64,000 nucleotides of DNA. It comes from Neurospora tetrasperma FGSC 2508 (Eukaryota > Ascomycota > Sordariomycetes > Sordariales > Sordariaceae). The notes below the pieces were generated by a model. That model saw only the letters and a program-made list of their open reading frames with translations, had not been told where the DNA came from and did no database searches. Position numbers and translations under genes: made by a program. Where the stretch lies: contig NW_009799179.1 of assembly GCF_000213175.1 (NCBI RefSeq), forward strand, positions 4,690,171 to 4,754,170, read 5' to 3'. Position 1 is the first letter of the stretch. Every line of letters begins with the position of its first letter. Below, one piece after another: positions 23,706 to 35,106 of the stretch.

Positions 23706-25469
23706 TTAGGTAGCTTCGGCAGCTGCTCTAGTGTCTCGGGGAGAGCGGATTCTGTCTTGAGCGCCTGAATCATCAGCCAATCTGTCATGCGCAGAAGATT
23801 TTGCAGCCACAGAAGAGGCCCTGCGGCTTCTACTGCCGGGCCTGGGCGTAGCATCTACGCTGCTGTCTCGTTCATCCCTTCTACGAGAGCGTCTGTGAGG
23901 GCTCCGTGAGCGGCGAGGGCTAATACTGCGGCTTCCGCTTCTGCTGCGTGATCGACGTCTAGAAGAACGGTGATCGGGATAAATGCTGCGGCTACTACGA
24001 CGCGTTCGCCTAACCGGGGTGCGGCTTCGCGATCGGGAAAGGCGAGAAGATCCAGTAGACGATACGGACCGACTGTAGCGCTTGCTTCGAGCCCTCGACA
24101 GGCTCCGGCTCCGACTCCGGCTCTGGGTTCGACTGCGACTAAGACTCCGAGTCAGGCTTCTACTGAGGCTTCGGGTGATGCTCCGGCTCCGACTTGGGCT
24201 GCGGCTCCGGGTGCGGCTACGGCTCCGACTAGGGGAAGTGGAGTAACGGCGGCGCTTGGGGGAGCGAGAGCCACGATCGGATGAAACCGAGCCAGTCCGA
24301 GATCGGGAGCGCCCCCGGTATCTGGGTCCGCGCCGTGGTGATGGTGACCTGACGCGCTTATGCGGTCCCCTGTGGGGGATCGGAGAGCGAGAACGAGTAC
24401 GTGATCTTACCCGTCCCCGTCTTGGAGGAGGGCTAGGGGATCGAGTAACAGATCGCCGGCTTCCGTCAACGCTGGGTGTCCGCGAACGAGAGCGGGACCT
24501 CGACCGCACAGACGGCGACCTAGTTCGAGATCGCCGTCTCCTGTCGTCCCGTCGTCCTCCGCCACGTCTGAATGTCGGACTTCCTCGGGGAACATATGAA
24601 TCTCTGAGTCCTCCTCTTGGTGGGCCACGGTCCTTTTGATCACGGAAACGCGGTGGTGAGCGAGATCGACCACCGCCACCTCGGCCTATGTTCCCTCGGG
24701 GGTCGCGGTCGTCACGGCGTCCTCCACGCCAGGAGTCGCCACGGCCACCACCCATACCGCCTCCTCGGCCGCCGCGGCCCCTTTCAGGCCGACCTTCGAA
24801 TTCTCGACGTTTCTGTCGTGCCTCTTCTGCGGCTTTGTCCGCTTCCAGCTGTCGGAAGCACTGTCAACCAACGCTCACCAAAGGTCGCCAGGTCGAAAAG
24901 GGAATGGAGGTGCGTACCTTCTCCTGAATCAATTCCATCTTCTTGGCCTCCAGAAGCTCCTTTGGCACACCTTGAGGACTAGTCTGCGCACTAAGTAGAA
25001 GCTTCCACAGGTCCCTGCAGAATGTCGGGGTATCTTTGTCGAGAAAGCCTGTGAGTTGGATCTGCATGGACTTGATGTCGGGCTGCCATCACCGTGTTGT
25101 CAGTATCATGTTGCGGCAAGGAACGGGGTAGTTTTAAAGACGGTCGGCGACTTACATAGCGGCCACTCTCAAGTAGGTTGAAAACCAGCTCGATAACGAC
25201 ATCATCCTCGTTGGCTAGGATCTCGGTGACCTTGCTGGCAATCCATCTGATCAAAGACGCGACGTGTTAGCAATTGCCTTGTAGTCATCCTCCCCTGGCA
25301 ATCAAGTCCCCAGTGTATCACAGCGATGCGAGCTTGTTAACTTAACAGTGACTGGGTGCACTTACTTCTTCATGACCTGAATGTTGACCTTTTGCATGTC
25401 CACCTTCTGATTGAATTCGGGAGGAAATTTGGTGCTCTTCAAGAGCTTGGCGTCCACTCCGGTCGCCAT
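23706..25469 (-). CDS. PWI-domain, SR-rich splicing factor (SRRM1-like)
   Basis: Nuclear mRNA-processing protein of the SRm160/SRRM1 type: an N-terminal PWI domain binds nucleic acid and the RS tail mediates contacts in spliceosomal assemblies. Exons 25469-25366, 25246-25156, 25082-24918 and 24860-23706 (introns 119, 73 and 57 nt) give 504 residues. The PWI domain covers about residues 25-110: QKVDMQKVNIQVMKKWIASK, ILANEDDVVIELVFNLLESG, DTPTFCRDLWKLLL. A charged linker, a GGR-rich segment (RGGRGGGMGGGRG) and about 300 residues of RS/SR dipeptides follow. The RS tail is low in complexity, so the C-terminal boundary rests on the open frame. Fungal SRRM1 homologues have the same layout. Confidence 0.88.
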
Positions 25470-26613
25470 TGTGGGCAGTATGTTTCGAGAATACTGCTGC
25501 AATACGTGGGTGAGATGGGGAGTCGATCAACGTCGAAACGGCGGAGGAGAGAAAGGATGTGGATGTTGAATTGGTTGCACCAGACTGCGAGCAACAAGTT
25601 AACAGAAGATGATATCGTCGGGCGCGACGTTTTGTGGTGGATCCCCCACTAACTTACTGTGGAGCCAAATACACGCGCGCTGTCGGAAGTCCACTTGCAA
25701 GGGCCCGCTCCAGGGCCGGGGGTCGGGGTTGAAGTGGATGGACGGACGGTTGGGGCTGCATAACACATTCTAGAAACCGCAAGCCAATCACGCATATCGT
25801 CCTTCTGGCAACTAAATTATACGATCTGGATGGAAACTAATTGTGACTAGTATAATATCATATGACTGGAATTGTCCTGGAAATTGGTAGTCAAGAAGGG
25901 CGATATTACACTCGGTAACCGTGGGCAAGCATTCGTTCCAAAGAGACTGTCCATGTTCACATTTCACTATGATATCAACAGCTGTTGGATATCGATGGCA
26001 CAAGACCGGAGGGACAACGAGATCACATATTTTTTTTTGGTGGAATTTAAGCAATTCGTCCAGCCGATGTTAAGCTTTCCCTGCATAATATATGAGATAC
26101 TCACGGAGACATTGCAGTAGTGACGGCAGGGTGTGGCAGGTTTTTGCCAGAATGAGTGGATGTCAAGGCGTAAGCAAATCATAATTCAATGCTCAGTGTA
26201 TGTTCATATACCCTCCACAAAGGACCGACATTCCCCTGTGCTTTTCAGAACGCCGAATAGATTTTGCGGAATAGACATTGCCGTTTGCCATCCGAGCCGT
26301 CGTAATAATTCATCCTGCCCAAACGCCAAAGACGGATTCATGGGGAGAGGCACGTTCACATACCACAATGAGTGAATCTATCAGCAGGCTGAGAAGACGA
26401 GAAAAACCAAAGCCATACCCAAGCAAAACCATCTGAGCTTGTTCTCCTGGATTGCCATCGTGACTGTATATGGGTCATGAGAAATGCAACGATCTTGAAC
26501 TTTTAGGACAGGAAAAAAAAAAAAAAAAAGAAAAAAAAGAGAAAAAAAAGAAAAAAGAAGAAGAAGAAGAAGAAAGATGAGTTTGCGGAAGGGAACCTTG
26601 CTACATGGTGTGT
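25470..26613. other. Intergenic region
   Basis: About 1.1 kb with the promoter of the SR factor and the 3' side of the next minus-strand gene. The middle (25800-26350) is visibly more A+T-rich than its surroundings. A long A-rich tract lies at 26514-26575. No coding sequence is recognised. Confidence 0.45.
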
Positions 26614-27352
26614 TCACGAGGGTGGCGGCGATTGGGCCTTGGGATAGATGAAACGACTTATTTTGGCATCTGCGCCATCTTTCTTCTCCGTTTGGTAGCG
26701 GGATTGCAATGCGGTTATCTTGTCTCTGAGTTTATCGATGCTTGTGGTGTCTTGCTGCTTCAACTTTGTACGAATCTCGTATAATGCCATCAGGGAATGC
26801 GCTCGGTCAACGTCATCTTCGGGCTGTGAAGCTGTTAGTAACCCAGTCCTCCGATGGAACCACACATCGGACATGAAACCTGACCTCAGATTCTCTTCGT
26901 GGAGTGCCGGGAATGGACCCATGGTTCGAGTGCGTACGGGTCATGGGGGGAGTCGTAAGGGGACGGCCGTATTTGTCATACCTGGCGGGCGAGGCCGTCC
27001 TAGAGAGTAGGGAGGTTGCGGAAGCGACACGTTGGTGATGGAGTTGATGTTGATTAGGGTGGATGGGAGGCTGCTCGGTTGATGGTTTCAGATGATGGGA
27101 CAGTTCCGGAGCGGGCTGGCTGGCGCTCTTGTTTGCGTTGACGACCGCAAGTGCGGCCTGTGATTCTTGCTGTGGCGAGAGTGTCAGAGAGTAATGATCC
27201 AACATGAGCGGATCCCAACAGCAGTGCCATGCGCGCGACGCCGATAGGGGGGGACTTGTTCGTCAAGTTCTGTGGGGACGGGAAAGGAGACATACAGCCG
27301 CATTTAGATCGCTAAGATCGGCCAACATCTGGGCAAGTTGGATGCTCTCCAT
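26614..27352 (-). CDS. Small conserved-looking hypothetical protein
   Basis: Three exons, 27352-27296, 27169-26885 and 26823-26614, all phase 0, give 183 residues. The start MESIQLAQMLADLSDLNAA forms a short amphipathic helix. The centre is Ser/Pro/His-rich with a TPP and SP motif series (RTASPARYDKYGRPL, TPPMTRTHSNH) that could be phosphorylated. The last 70 residues form a coiled coil (HSLMALYEIRTKLKQ, then IDKLRDKITALQSRY) and end SRFIYPK plus a Pro-rich tip. I do not recognise a named family. Three clean splice joins and a helix at each end make a real gene likely. No signal peptide or membrane segment. Confidence 0.65.
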
Positions 27353-28655
27353 TGTCTCGTATGCACTCCTTGAACTCAATTAACGAATGCGGGTCGATTT
27401 GCGACCATCCAATGAATACGTGTCTAAAGTTGTAGAATGGGATGTGACTCCGAAATAAGGACACCTGGGAGTTTTAGTCGCCCTCAAGACGAATGGATCA
27501 GGGTCGAGAATGTATGTATGAATCTGGAACAAGTGGACGGTGTGCAGGAGGTGTCTTTTCTTTTGTTGCAGGTAAAGGCGGCAGAAATCGGGAGATCCAG
27601 GAAAGAGACGAAGAGGAAGCGGCCGGGTGACCTAAAGTGGTCGCAGATGAGCGGGAGTGTTGCAATATGAAAGCCGCTTTCAAGTTCACGTCATACTGGT
27701 AACCCACGCCCAGATTGTTCGATTCCGCTTTGTCACCAGCCTGGTTGCAGACCGTCTGACCGAATGGATGGAAAGGATCCAGCGAGCGCAGATGGTGTGT
27801 GGTGGCGGGGTGCGAGCGCGCGGATGATATAAGGTACGACCTTGAAATGAGTGTCCGGTGGGGAGAAGGAAGTAGCGGAGGAACGGACTGTCGGTTTGCA
27901 ACTGGGAGGTCTTTTCATAAAGGGATGCCCGACGGGGAGGGACGTCTCTTCCTTTGCTGGAGACATCCCAACGCGGTGCTAGCCAGGTAGAGGCAGGATG
28001 CGGCTTGGGGTAGTCGCGTGGGCGTTCTAGACATCCCTGGCATTGCCGGTAAACCACCGATTCGAGCGGGCTTCCCCACACTTTCAGTAGCGCTCCCCAC
28101 TTCCCGCCCTTACAGTTTCACTAAGGATAATGGGTTAGGAAAGCGTATGATAAACAACTAGAGAGGTACATTTGAACGATGCATGTCCTCCGTGCTCGGG
28201 GCCGAGACCCTTGTGTGAGCCGGCCGATCCCCGGCCTCCACTAGGTATCCTCAGGCTATTGCTGCCAAGACGATTCCTTGGCTGGTACTGTAAGTAGCAA
28301 GAGTTAGTATTCAGCGCACTAAGCTTTCGTCTCAGCGGTCGTTGTGCTTGTCTCGATAAACCCGTCGTACGTGTCCTAAACCCTCTCGGCGTTACGCAGA
28401 GCTTTAATCTAGAGAGGCCCTTGGCTGTCAGCATTTAGAGCAAGGAGGTGAGTCCCAGCCAATAGCAGGGCAAGAAGGAGGTTGATCGGTTTTGTACGGG
28501 ACATCTTTTCCAGCGTCACAGTCAAGATGGCCGCAAACTGCCTGCGTGGAGTTCAGCACGCAATGGAACCCCCCCAAAGCCTGATACTGATAAGCAAAGT
28601 CTAGAAAGTCTCATAAGCTCTATACACCTCTAACCAGCCAAAAACTGGTCGCAAC
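27353..28655. promoter_or_regulatory. Divergent intergenic region
   Basis: About 1.3 kb between two genes that start back to back. Local frames up to 131 codons are open on the minus strand, but their Pro/Arg-rich, stop-poor content looks like a by-product of high G+C. No domain, and no intron-linked exons. Confidence 0.45.
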
Positions 28656-29494
28656 ATGAGTCTCACATTCAGGAGAGGATTGACCACCATGGCCTCGCTC
28701 AAGAAGGCCTCCAAGGTTGTCTGCATTGGCCGCAACTATGCGTATGTGTGCATAAGTACGCCATAAACGCATCTGAACATAGTTGACTCATTTTCAATAG
28801 GGACCACATCACGGAGCTGAACAGCGCAAAGCCCAAGCAGCCTTTCTTCTTCCTCAAGCCTCCTTCGTCCATTATCCTTCCCGGAGAAGGACCCGTCATC
28901 CGGCCCCGTGGTGTTGATATGCACTACGAGGTTGAGCTTGCTCTTATCCTCGGCAAGCGTGTCAGAGACCATGACGCTTCGGACTTGCAGGGAGCTCTGG
29001 ACGCCATTAATAGTGAGTTTTCCATATTCCAATATCATAGTCAAAATACTGATCTTTCTTTTTCAGGCTATGCTCTCAGCATCGACATGACGGCACGCAA
29101 TGTCCAGAATGAGGCCAAGAAGAAGGGCCTCCCCTGGGACATTGCCAAGGGATTCGACACGTTCCTGCCCATGAGCAAGCTCATTGAGAAGTCCCGTATT
29201 CAGGACCCTCACAACATCGAGCTCTATCTCAAGGTCAACGACGAGGTTCGTCAGAACGACTCCACCAACTTGATGCTCTTCCAGATTCCCCGCATCCTTA
29301 GCGATATCTCCAAGGTTATGACGCTCGAGGCCGGTGACATCGTCCTGACTGGCACTCCCAAGGGCGTTGGCCCAGTTGTCCCCGGTGATGTGATGCGCGC
29401 CGGTATCCGTGTGGATGGCAAGGAGATTGAGGAGGCCAAGATCGAGATCGCGGTCGAGGAGTCTACTCGCTCGTACGAGTATGCTGAGACGTAA
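28656..29494 (+). CDS. FAH-family hydrolase (acylpyruvase / FAHD1-like)
   Basis: Fumarylacetoacetate hydrolase superfamily protein. FAHD1-type members cleave acylpyruvates and decarboxylate oxaloacetate in mitochondria. Exons 28656-28741, 28801-29012 and 29067-29494 (introns 59 and 54 nt) give 241 residues. Key pieces in order: KVVCIGRNYADH, KQPFFFLKPPSS, MHYEVELALILGKR (Glu-x-Glu metal ligands), SYALSIDMTARNVQ, KGFDTFLPM and VLTGTPKGVGPV. If the first ATG is used, the leader MSLTFRRGLTTM could be a weak mitochondrial presequence. A second in-frame ATG at 28689 (CACCATGG) could give a cytosolic form. The gene is tail-to-tail with BNA1, 156 bases apart. Confidence 0.92.
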
Positions 29495-29650
29495 ACACCG
29501 AACGAACATAGATGATAGCCCACCCTCATACAACCTAGTGTAGTTCGATGTACATAGATTCTATTTCACATACGCTCGCAGGGCGGACATCTGACAAGGC
29601 CATCATTTCCACCGCGCAGAACCCCCAAGCCATGATGCAGACCCTTCCAT

Positions 29651-30319
29651 TCACTGCACATTCGGATCCTGGATCGATCCAGGCTTGGGGCACCAATCGG
29701 CCAGCTCATCACACTTCTTACAAGTCCTCAGCTGCTCATTCTCCTTAAAGGCTTCCACGGCCGCCTTGATCTGCGTTCCCAAATCGGTGCAGTGGAAGCT
29801 CGCCTCGTGGACAATCTCCTTGCAGTTCTGGCAGTACCACCTCATGCGGTCGATGGTGTCGGCGGGACGCTTCTGTTCCAGCACGATACCGACCGTGTCG
29901 GCGAACCGCACCGGGTTGTGCGGGGTGTTGCCTGGCAGGAGGAACATCTCGCCCTCGCGGATGATGATATCTCTGAAGTTTCCGTCGTCGACCACCTTGA
30001 GCATCATGGCGCCCTTGTACTGGTAGAACCACTCGGGGGTTTGGTTGATGTGGTAATCCGTGCGGGCGTTGGGGCCACCAACGATCTGTGGGCGGGTTTT
30101 TAGTCACGAATGGAATCAGAAGTACCTGTAGTCGAGTTGCTACTTACCATGACGGTAAAGTCATCATTGTAAACGCAGTAGTTGTTGATGGGCGGCTTCA
30201 GAAGGTGAGAGTTTTCTTCGAGCCTGTGAAGCTGTGAGCGCAAGCTGATACGCTGAGGGGTTACATGTGGCTGATGGTGATGCATACCATTTCGGCAGGT
30301 TTACTGGTGAGGAAAGCAT
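29651..30319 (-). CDS. bna1: 3-hydroxyanthranilate 3,4-dioxygenase
   Basis: Kynurenine-pathway enzyme of de novo NAD synthesis. It opens 3-hydroxyanthranilate to 2-amino-3-carboxymuconate semialdehyde, the precursor of quinolinate; cytosolic, non-haem Fe(II). Exons 30319-30288, 30223-30148 and 30085-29651 (introns 64 and 62 nt) give 180 residues, family-typical. The cupin iron ligands are visible: His48 and Glu54 in [14 protein letters not shown], and the later His in [14 protein letters not shown]-terminal rubredoxin-like site has two CxxC pairs (WYCQNCKE and RTCKKCDEL), as in yeast and human-type enzymes. The short 32-nt first exon ([11 protein letters not shown]) is supported by exact frame restoration across two joins. 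Confidence 0.95.
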
Positions 30320-31173
30320 TTTTTAAGACCGAATTTGTGTTTGTGATCACTATGACTCGGTCTTCTTCTTTCTTTTACCGTTCTTTTCTCCCAGAATCAA
30401 CCTCCAAGATCCTCAAGTTATGACGCTGACGATGGGATGATTCAAACTGCGAACAGCTGACTGCTTTGTCAGCTTTTCCCGGCACTTTTAACGATATAGG
30501 CAGGGGCCGGGAAAAACGCATACCCAGTTAACTGTACTCGAACTTTCAGTGTTGACTGTAAAATGGGCTTGTACAAGACCATACATAGAAGTACAAATCC
30601 AGAAATGTCTACTACGCAGGTAATGGAAGTTTCGAACAACATGGAGCGCTGGAAACCATGAACTAAATTCCGGCAGGTACAGTATCCCAACAGTAGTAGT
30701 ACCCCACTTGTCCGTTTGATGCCCCGCCAGATGATGCCTGCTGTCAGACGGAGGGGATACCAGGGCCTGCCAAACGAACTCTAGACAAGTCTGTTTCCCC
30801 CTCAGGGAGTGTTGTTGTTCGGATGCCAGACCCCTGTTTATCTTGCTCAAACTAGCTTGATAGCGAGCTCGCGAGATTCGTACCATTCAGCTGCAGGGCG
30901 TTGTAGGCGTATTCTCAGGTGCTTCATGTCTCCTCTGGCCGTGAATTGAACACAACGTGCGAAACTCCAGCTCCGACCTCGAGGTTCCACCAACGGAACA
31001 CTTCAGTTCCTCTTTCAACTGATGGGACACGAGGCGCTCACTCACAGCCACCTCTACCTTATAAGTCGAGATCCCCAATCAACGACTCTGCCACTCTCAC
31101 TTCAACTCCCTCCTTTTTTTTATCTCTCCTATAACCGAAGCAACAAACATCTCAAGGAGCAGCAAAACGAACC
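30320..31173. promoter_or_regulatory. Divergent promoter region (BNA1 / CTR copper transporter)
   Basis: 854 bases between two genes that start back to back. A CT-rich leader with a T8 tract precedes the CTR start. I looked for the fungal copper-response element TTTGC(T/G)C and found only the imperfect CTTGCTC at about 30842. No coding sequence is supported. Confidence 0.45.
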
Positions 31174-32103
31174 ATGGATCACTCCGGCCACGACCACAGC
31201 ACCCACATGGACCACTCCGGCCACGGCGACATGCACTCGGGTCATCCTGGGATGGGCGAAGGAGCGCCGAGGTGTAGCATGAACATGCTCTTCACCTGGA
31301 ATACGGAGAACCTCTGCATCGTCTTCCGCCAATGGCACATCCAGTCGACCTTCAGTCTTGTAGTCTCCCTTCTCGCCATTGTCGCGTTGGCGGCCGGATA
31401 CGAGGCACTTCGCGAGGGCATTAGACAGTATGAGGCATGGACTAATAAGAGGGTGGAGACTACGCCTCGTAAGTTGTTCATCCTCACTTCCCCTTTTTGT
31501 GTCTCGGGCCCTCTGAAACCACTTTGCTTCTCTTTAATCCGATACATATTGCTATCTTTGCCTTGGCTTTGCCATAGCATCTCATATCAATATGTCACAA
31601 GGTTACATGGCATTAAACACACACACACACCGAATGCCTACTACATCTACCATGCGTTTGGTGTCGTATCGTATTGCTAAGATGACCATCTATCTGTCTT
31701 GGAGACCCTCGAGAACAGTATCGCGATGATGATGACGTTGAACCACAACTTGAAGATGAAGAACGTCTTGCTGAGACTACCATGCCGTGGTTACTAGGGC
31801 AAAATGTGGCTGCAGTCACCAAGCGGGCCCACGCCATCAAGTCGGTCTTGTATGGGATCCAGAACTTTTATGCGTTCATGATCATGTAAGAGATTTCCTT
31901 CTCCCCTTCCACCTTTTGCTTTCCAATTTTGTTTCCAAAGCTTGAATGTTTTCTATTTCTGACCACACACACACACACACAAAAGGCTCATCTTCATGAC
32001 GTACAACGGCTGGGTCATGCTGGCTTGCTCTTTGGGAGCTGCGTTGGGATACTTCGTTTTTGGGTCCCGTACTACTGCTACCAAGGAAACTGCTTGCCAT
32101 TAG
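31174..32103 (+). CDS. CTR-family copper transporter
   Basis: Trimeric high-affinity Cu(I) importer, or vacuolar copper exporter, in a membrane. Exons 31174-31468, 31705-31885 and 31986-32103 give 197 residues. The N terminus is a His/Met-rich copper-binding tail with MDHSGH repeats. Three membrane segments follow: FSLVVSLLAIVALAAGYEAL, one around YAFMIMLIFMTYNGWVM that carries the MxxxM copper-selectivity motif, and LACSLGAALGYFVFG with the GxxxG packing motif. The loop between segments 1 and 2 is acidic (REQYRDDDDVEPQLEDEE). The acceptor of intron 1 is an unusual GAG, and intron 2 has a CA repeat running into AAAAG at its end. Both were chosen because they alone keep frame. Confidence 0.88.
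31617..31631. repeat. CA/AC dinucleotide repeat in CTR intron 1
   Basis: About seven AC units within the 236-nt first intron of the copper transporter gene, 70-90 bases before the acceptor. Confidence 0.9.
31964..31980. repeat. CA dinucleotide repeat abutting the CTR intron 2 acceptor
   Basis: About eight CA units immediately upstream of the acceptor AAAAG at 31981-31985. The repeat takes the place where a pyrimidine-rich tract would normally lie. Confidence 0.9.
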
Positions 32104-32411
32104 GAGGTGTCATTGACGTGCTCATGAGTGCACAATTCTCAAACGTGAGGAGAAAATCATATGGCTTGAGCGGCGAGGTGTTATGGCCACTTTGCATAGC
32201 GGCTGGTGAGAAGAGCGGCTAGAAGGGTCCGAAAAGTGCCATCAGAGTGTTCCTAGATGTAATCGGCGGTTAATACGATGGGACGTATGGGGTATGTATG
32301 TATATCCCCATGAGATAGGATCTAGTTGACAGTTTTTTACCGTATTATATATAATAACTGACGAATGGATGTGCATGGCTTTGAAACGATGAAGGGGAAA
32401 AAAAAATCAGT

Positions 32412-32482
32412 TGCGCCAGCCGCGAATCGAACGCGGGGCCCATCGATGGCAACGATGGATTTTACCACTAAACCACTGGCGC
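32412..32482 (-). tRNA. tRNA-Gly (anticodon GCC)
   Basis: 71-nt intronless tRNA on the minus strand. The acceptor stem GCGCCAG pairs fully with CTGGCGC and is followed by discriminator A. The D arm reads TGGTTTAGTGGTAA. The anticodon stem CATCG/CGATG closes the loop TTGCCAT (GCC, Gly). The T arm CCGCG-TTCGATT-CGCGG is perfect. On the minus strand a T-rich run just downstream fits a Pol III terminator. It lies between the CTR gene and the Nudix gene. Confidence 0.97.
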
Positions 32483-32601
32483 TTTGTGGCGTTGATATTT
32501 CAATTATTGCATGACAAGTGCCTATGAATCGACAACAAGACGTCTATTCCAACACCTTGTTCACCCACATTGAACCACATTACCTCCAGGTCCTCCTCTA
32601 T

Positions 32602-34195
32602 CTACATCTTTGACGCCTCGCTAGCCTTCTTCGCCGCCTCACTCGCCTTCTTTAGATCCTCCTGCGTGAACACACTCTCCTTCTTCGTCTTCTCCCCCAG
32701 CATGCCCAACTTATCCAACCCCATGATCATCCTCTCGTCTCCAAAATGGCTGTTATGCTCGAACTCGGGCTCCTCCCCATATGCCACCGTCGCCGCGTCC
32801 ACCAGTATCCTTGCCGTCATTCCCCAGACCTTGTATCGTTCGCTTTCCTCCTCGTCCCCACGGGCGAGCGCTGCTGTCGGTGGCGGCAAGTCCTCGTCGT
32901 CTTCCGGGTTGATGATTGCGCTTTTGTTGGACGACTTTTCTTCGGCGGCCTTTAGCTGCTTCCGTGACCCCGGCTTGGCTACCTGCTGGTTGTTGACGGG
33001 CACGTAAAAGAAGTGCAACCGCCACCGCTCCTCGTGCCAGTTCGTCCAGCTGCCCTCGTACCACTTGCCTGGCGGCGGCTTTTCTTGCGAGCCGTCATCG
33101 TCGCTTTTCGGAAGATCATCATTGGCTCGCAAAAAGTTGTGGAAGGGCGCGGAGAAGACGGCGGCGACTTCCTTGGCATTGAGGCGCGGAATCAGGGATT
33201 CGTCTGCCGCTGGCGCGACCTTGTTATCGGCGTGCAAAAAGGCAACACAGGGACGGACGACTAGCTCGGTGCGCGCGAGGTTCATGGGCAGATAGCAGAG
33301 GTGTTCGATGCGGAAGGGCGAGGGGAGCTTGTTGTCGTCCATGGGAAGACCGATTTCTTCCCAGGCTTCGCGGCGGGCGATTTGATCTGTGTGAAACAGT
33401 CCAAAGTTAGTGGTCTTTGGTCTCTCGTTACTGGTAGTTTATGTGAACGTGATAGCGAGACTTCATACATGGTGTTTCCTCTACACTATCTGCCTTCCCG
33501 CCGGGTAGCGCGGCATGCCCAGAGAAGCTGCGCATGCTCGCGGCGCGCATGGTGATGACGACACGGAGATCACCGCGCTTATCTGCGAAAAGGAGCAACA
33601 GCACCGCGGCGCGGCGACTGATTGGTAGGCGGTCCCATAGCGGAAAGGGAGGGGGCTTAAAGGCTCTTAACCGGGCAATGGCAGCCTGCAAGGTAGAATT
33701 ATGTTAAGTGACATGAACGTTTTCATGATAGAATAATGATTCATGTGAACTCGGAAGTCATGCAAGGGGCTGACCCGATTTCTACCTCAGGGCACCACGC
33801 AAGCCCGGGCCGGAGTCGGAGTGCGAAACCGGACACACGGCGCCGGAGCCAAGCGGTCTTCCACGGGAGCAAACAACCGACACGGAGTCAAAAAATGAGG
33901 TATAAGTACTAACCGCCGAGGCTGGACTAAGCGGTTTCATGGTCGAAGCATCCCAATAATGGGAAGCCTCGCTGTCGATAGCCTTCTCTTCCTCCTGATC
34001 CTTTGCGGTTTCCCCGTCTTCTTTACTATTCTCCTCCTGTCCCTCCGTTGGCAATTCACCCGTTCTTGTTGACGTCGGAAATAAGATCTCAGGATCCTGT
34101 ACACCCTGAATACTCTGAGCAATGGTCTGGAACTCTTCGTGGTCTTGAGGGAAGTCGCCGGTGGTGTGCGCGCCCACTTCATTCGAAGCGCTCAT
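32602..34195 (-). CDS. Nudix hydrolase, PCD1-type (CoA diphosphatase family)
   Basis: Nudix hydrolase resembling the peroxisomal coenzyme A diphosphatase Pcd1, which splits CoA or oxidised CoA into phosphopantetheine and ADP derivatives. Exons 34195-33914, 33685-33469 and 33386-32602 (introns 228 and 82 nt) give 427 residues. Residues 1-94 are an acidic, probably disordered extension. The fold begins at about 97 (IARLRAFKPPPFPLWDRLP). The family motif FSGHAALPGGKAD (148-160) leads into the Nudix helix with RREAWEEIGL (171-180), split by intron 2. A Lys/Asp/Glu-rich insertion follows, then a C-terminal repeat of KKASEA units. The C terminus (SKM) is not a clear PTS1, so localisation is open. 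Confidence 0.87.
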
Positions 34196-35106
34196 GATAT
34201 CAACCAGGATGTGCCGTAAAGAAATAGGTAGATACGAGAGATAGGACGGGACTCGAGAACCGCGGCTGTTTGGACGGAGGTTGGACGCAAAAGAAGAGGG
34301 TAGGCAGAACTGTGACTGGAACTAGCAGAACAACCTCAAGTTACTGTACGGTACCTCTATGACACAGTCTACGTATAAGCACACTAGAGGTACCTTCCTT
34401 TGGGGATGTTGTGCGGGGAAATAGCGGGGAAGGAGGAGCGGTACCGATGGAAGCCGGAGTAATTCAGTGGGGGTCTTTTTGGGGAGATCTACTGACGTCA
34501 ATGAGGTTGAGGTTACCTATTTCCTCGAGTGCAGGGGCACTTGCAATTCTGTCTCTCCATCTCCAATACTCGGGCTATTCTCTACCTAATTAATGTGAAC
34601 TGGGTGTATTCTTCACTTTCATGTGTAGATAATAGCTCCCAATACGCGCGTCAGTCAGTTCCACTACATACTCCAGTGTGCTGAAATGACAGTTTCACAT
34701 TGCAACAGCGGTTCATCCTTCCTTGTCCCGACGGCCTCGCCCTGTGTCATGCTTGAAGCGCCAACCTACCTACCTATGCCAGGGCTTCCCGGTGCCCTAC
34801 TATACCAAACTCGCAGCCGAACTTCCTTGACAACAAAATCACGATGCAAACACCCTGTGGACAGGAACACGAGAGACCGATTGCATTGCACCACCAAACA
34901 GAGGGATTCTGTTATTTTAGCGTTGAGCATCATCACAGATTCCGCGACGCTCAAGTTAGCTCATTTGTGCAAAATAACGCCATTTATTCTACAGGAGAAG
35001 GCCCCTAATTGTTCGATTTCCATGCGTCATCACTTGGGATCCAGCCACCCTTTGACTTTCGCATATTCTTAAGTCAGCCTTACTGCACCCTTCACACAAG
35101 ATCACT
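34196..35106. other. Intergenic region
   Basis: About 910 bases holding the Nudix promoter and the 3' end of the large disordered-protein gene. It contains a CCTACCTACCTATG word near 34763. No gene is supported. Confidence 0.45.

Noticed and set aside
23970-24639. Plus-strand frames of 104 and 127 codons across the RS tail
   Set aside because: They are antisense shadows of the SR-repeat exon, with Arg/Ser/Pro/Ala content dictated by the repeats.
30836-30850. Copper-response element before the CTR gene
   Set aside because: The sequence is CTTGCTC and not TTTGCTC, and there is only one copy.
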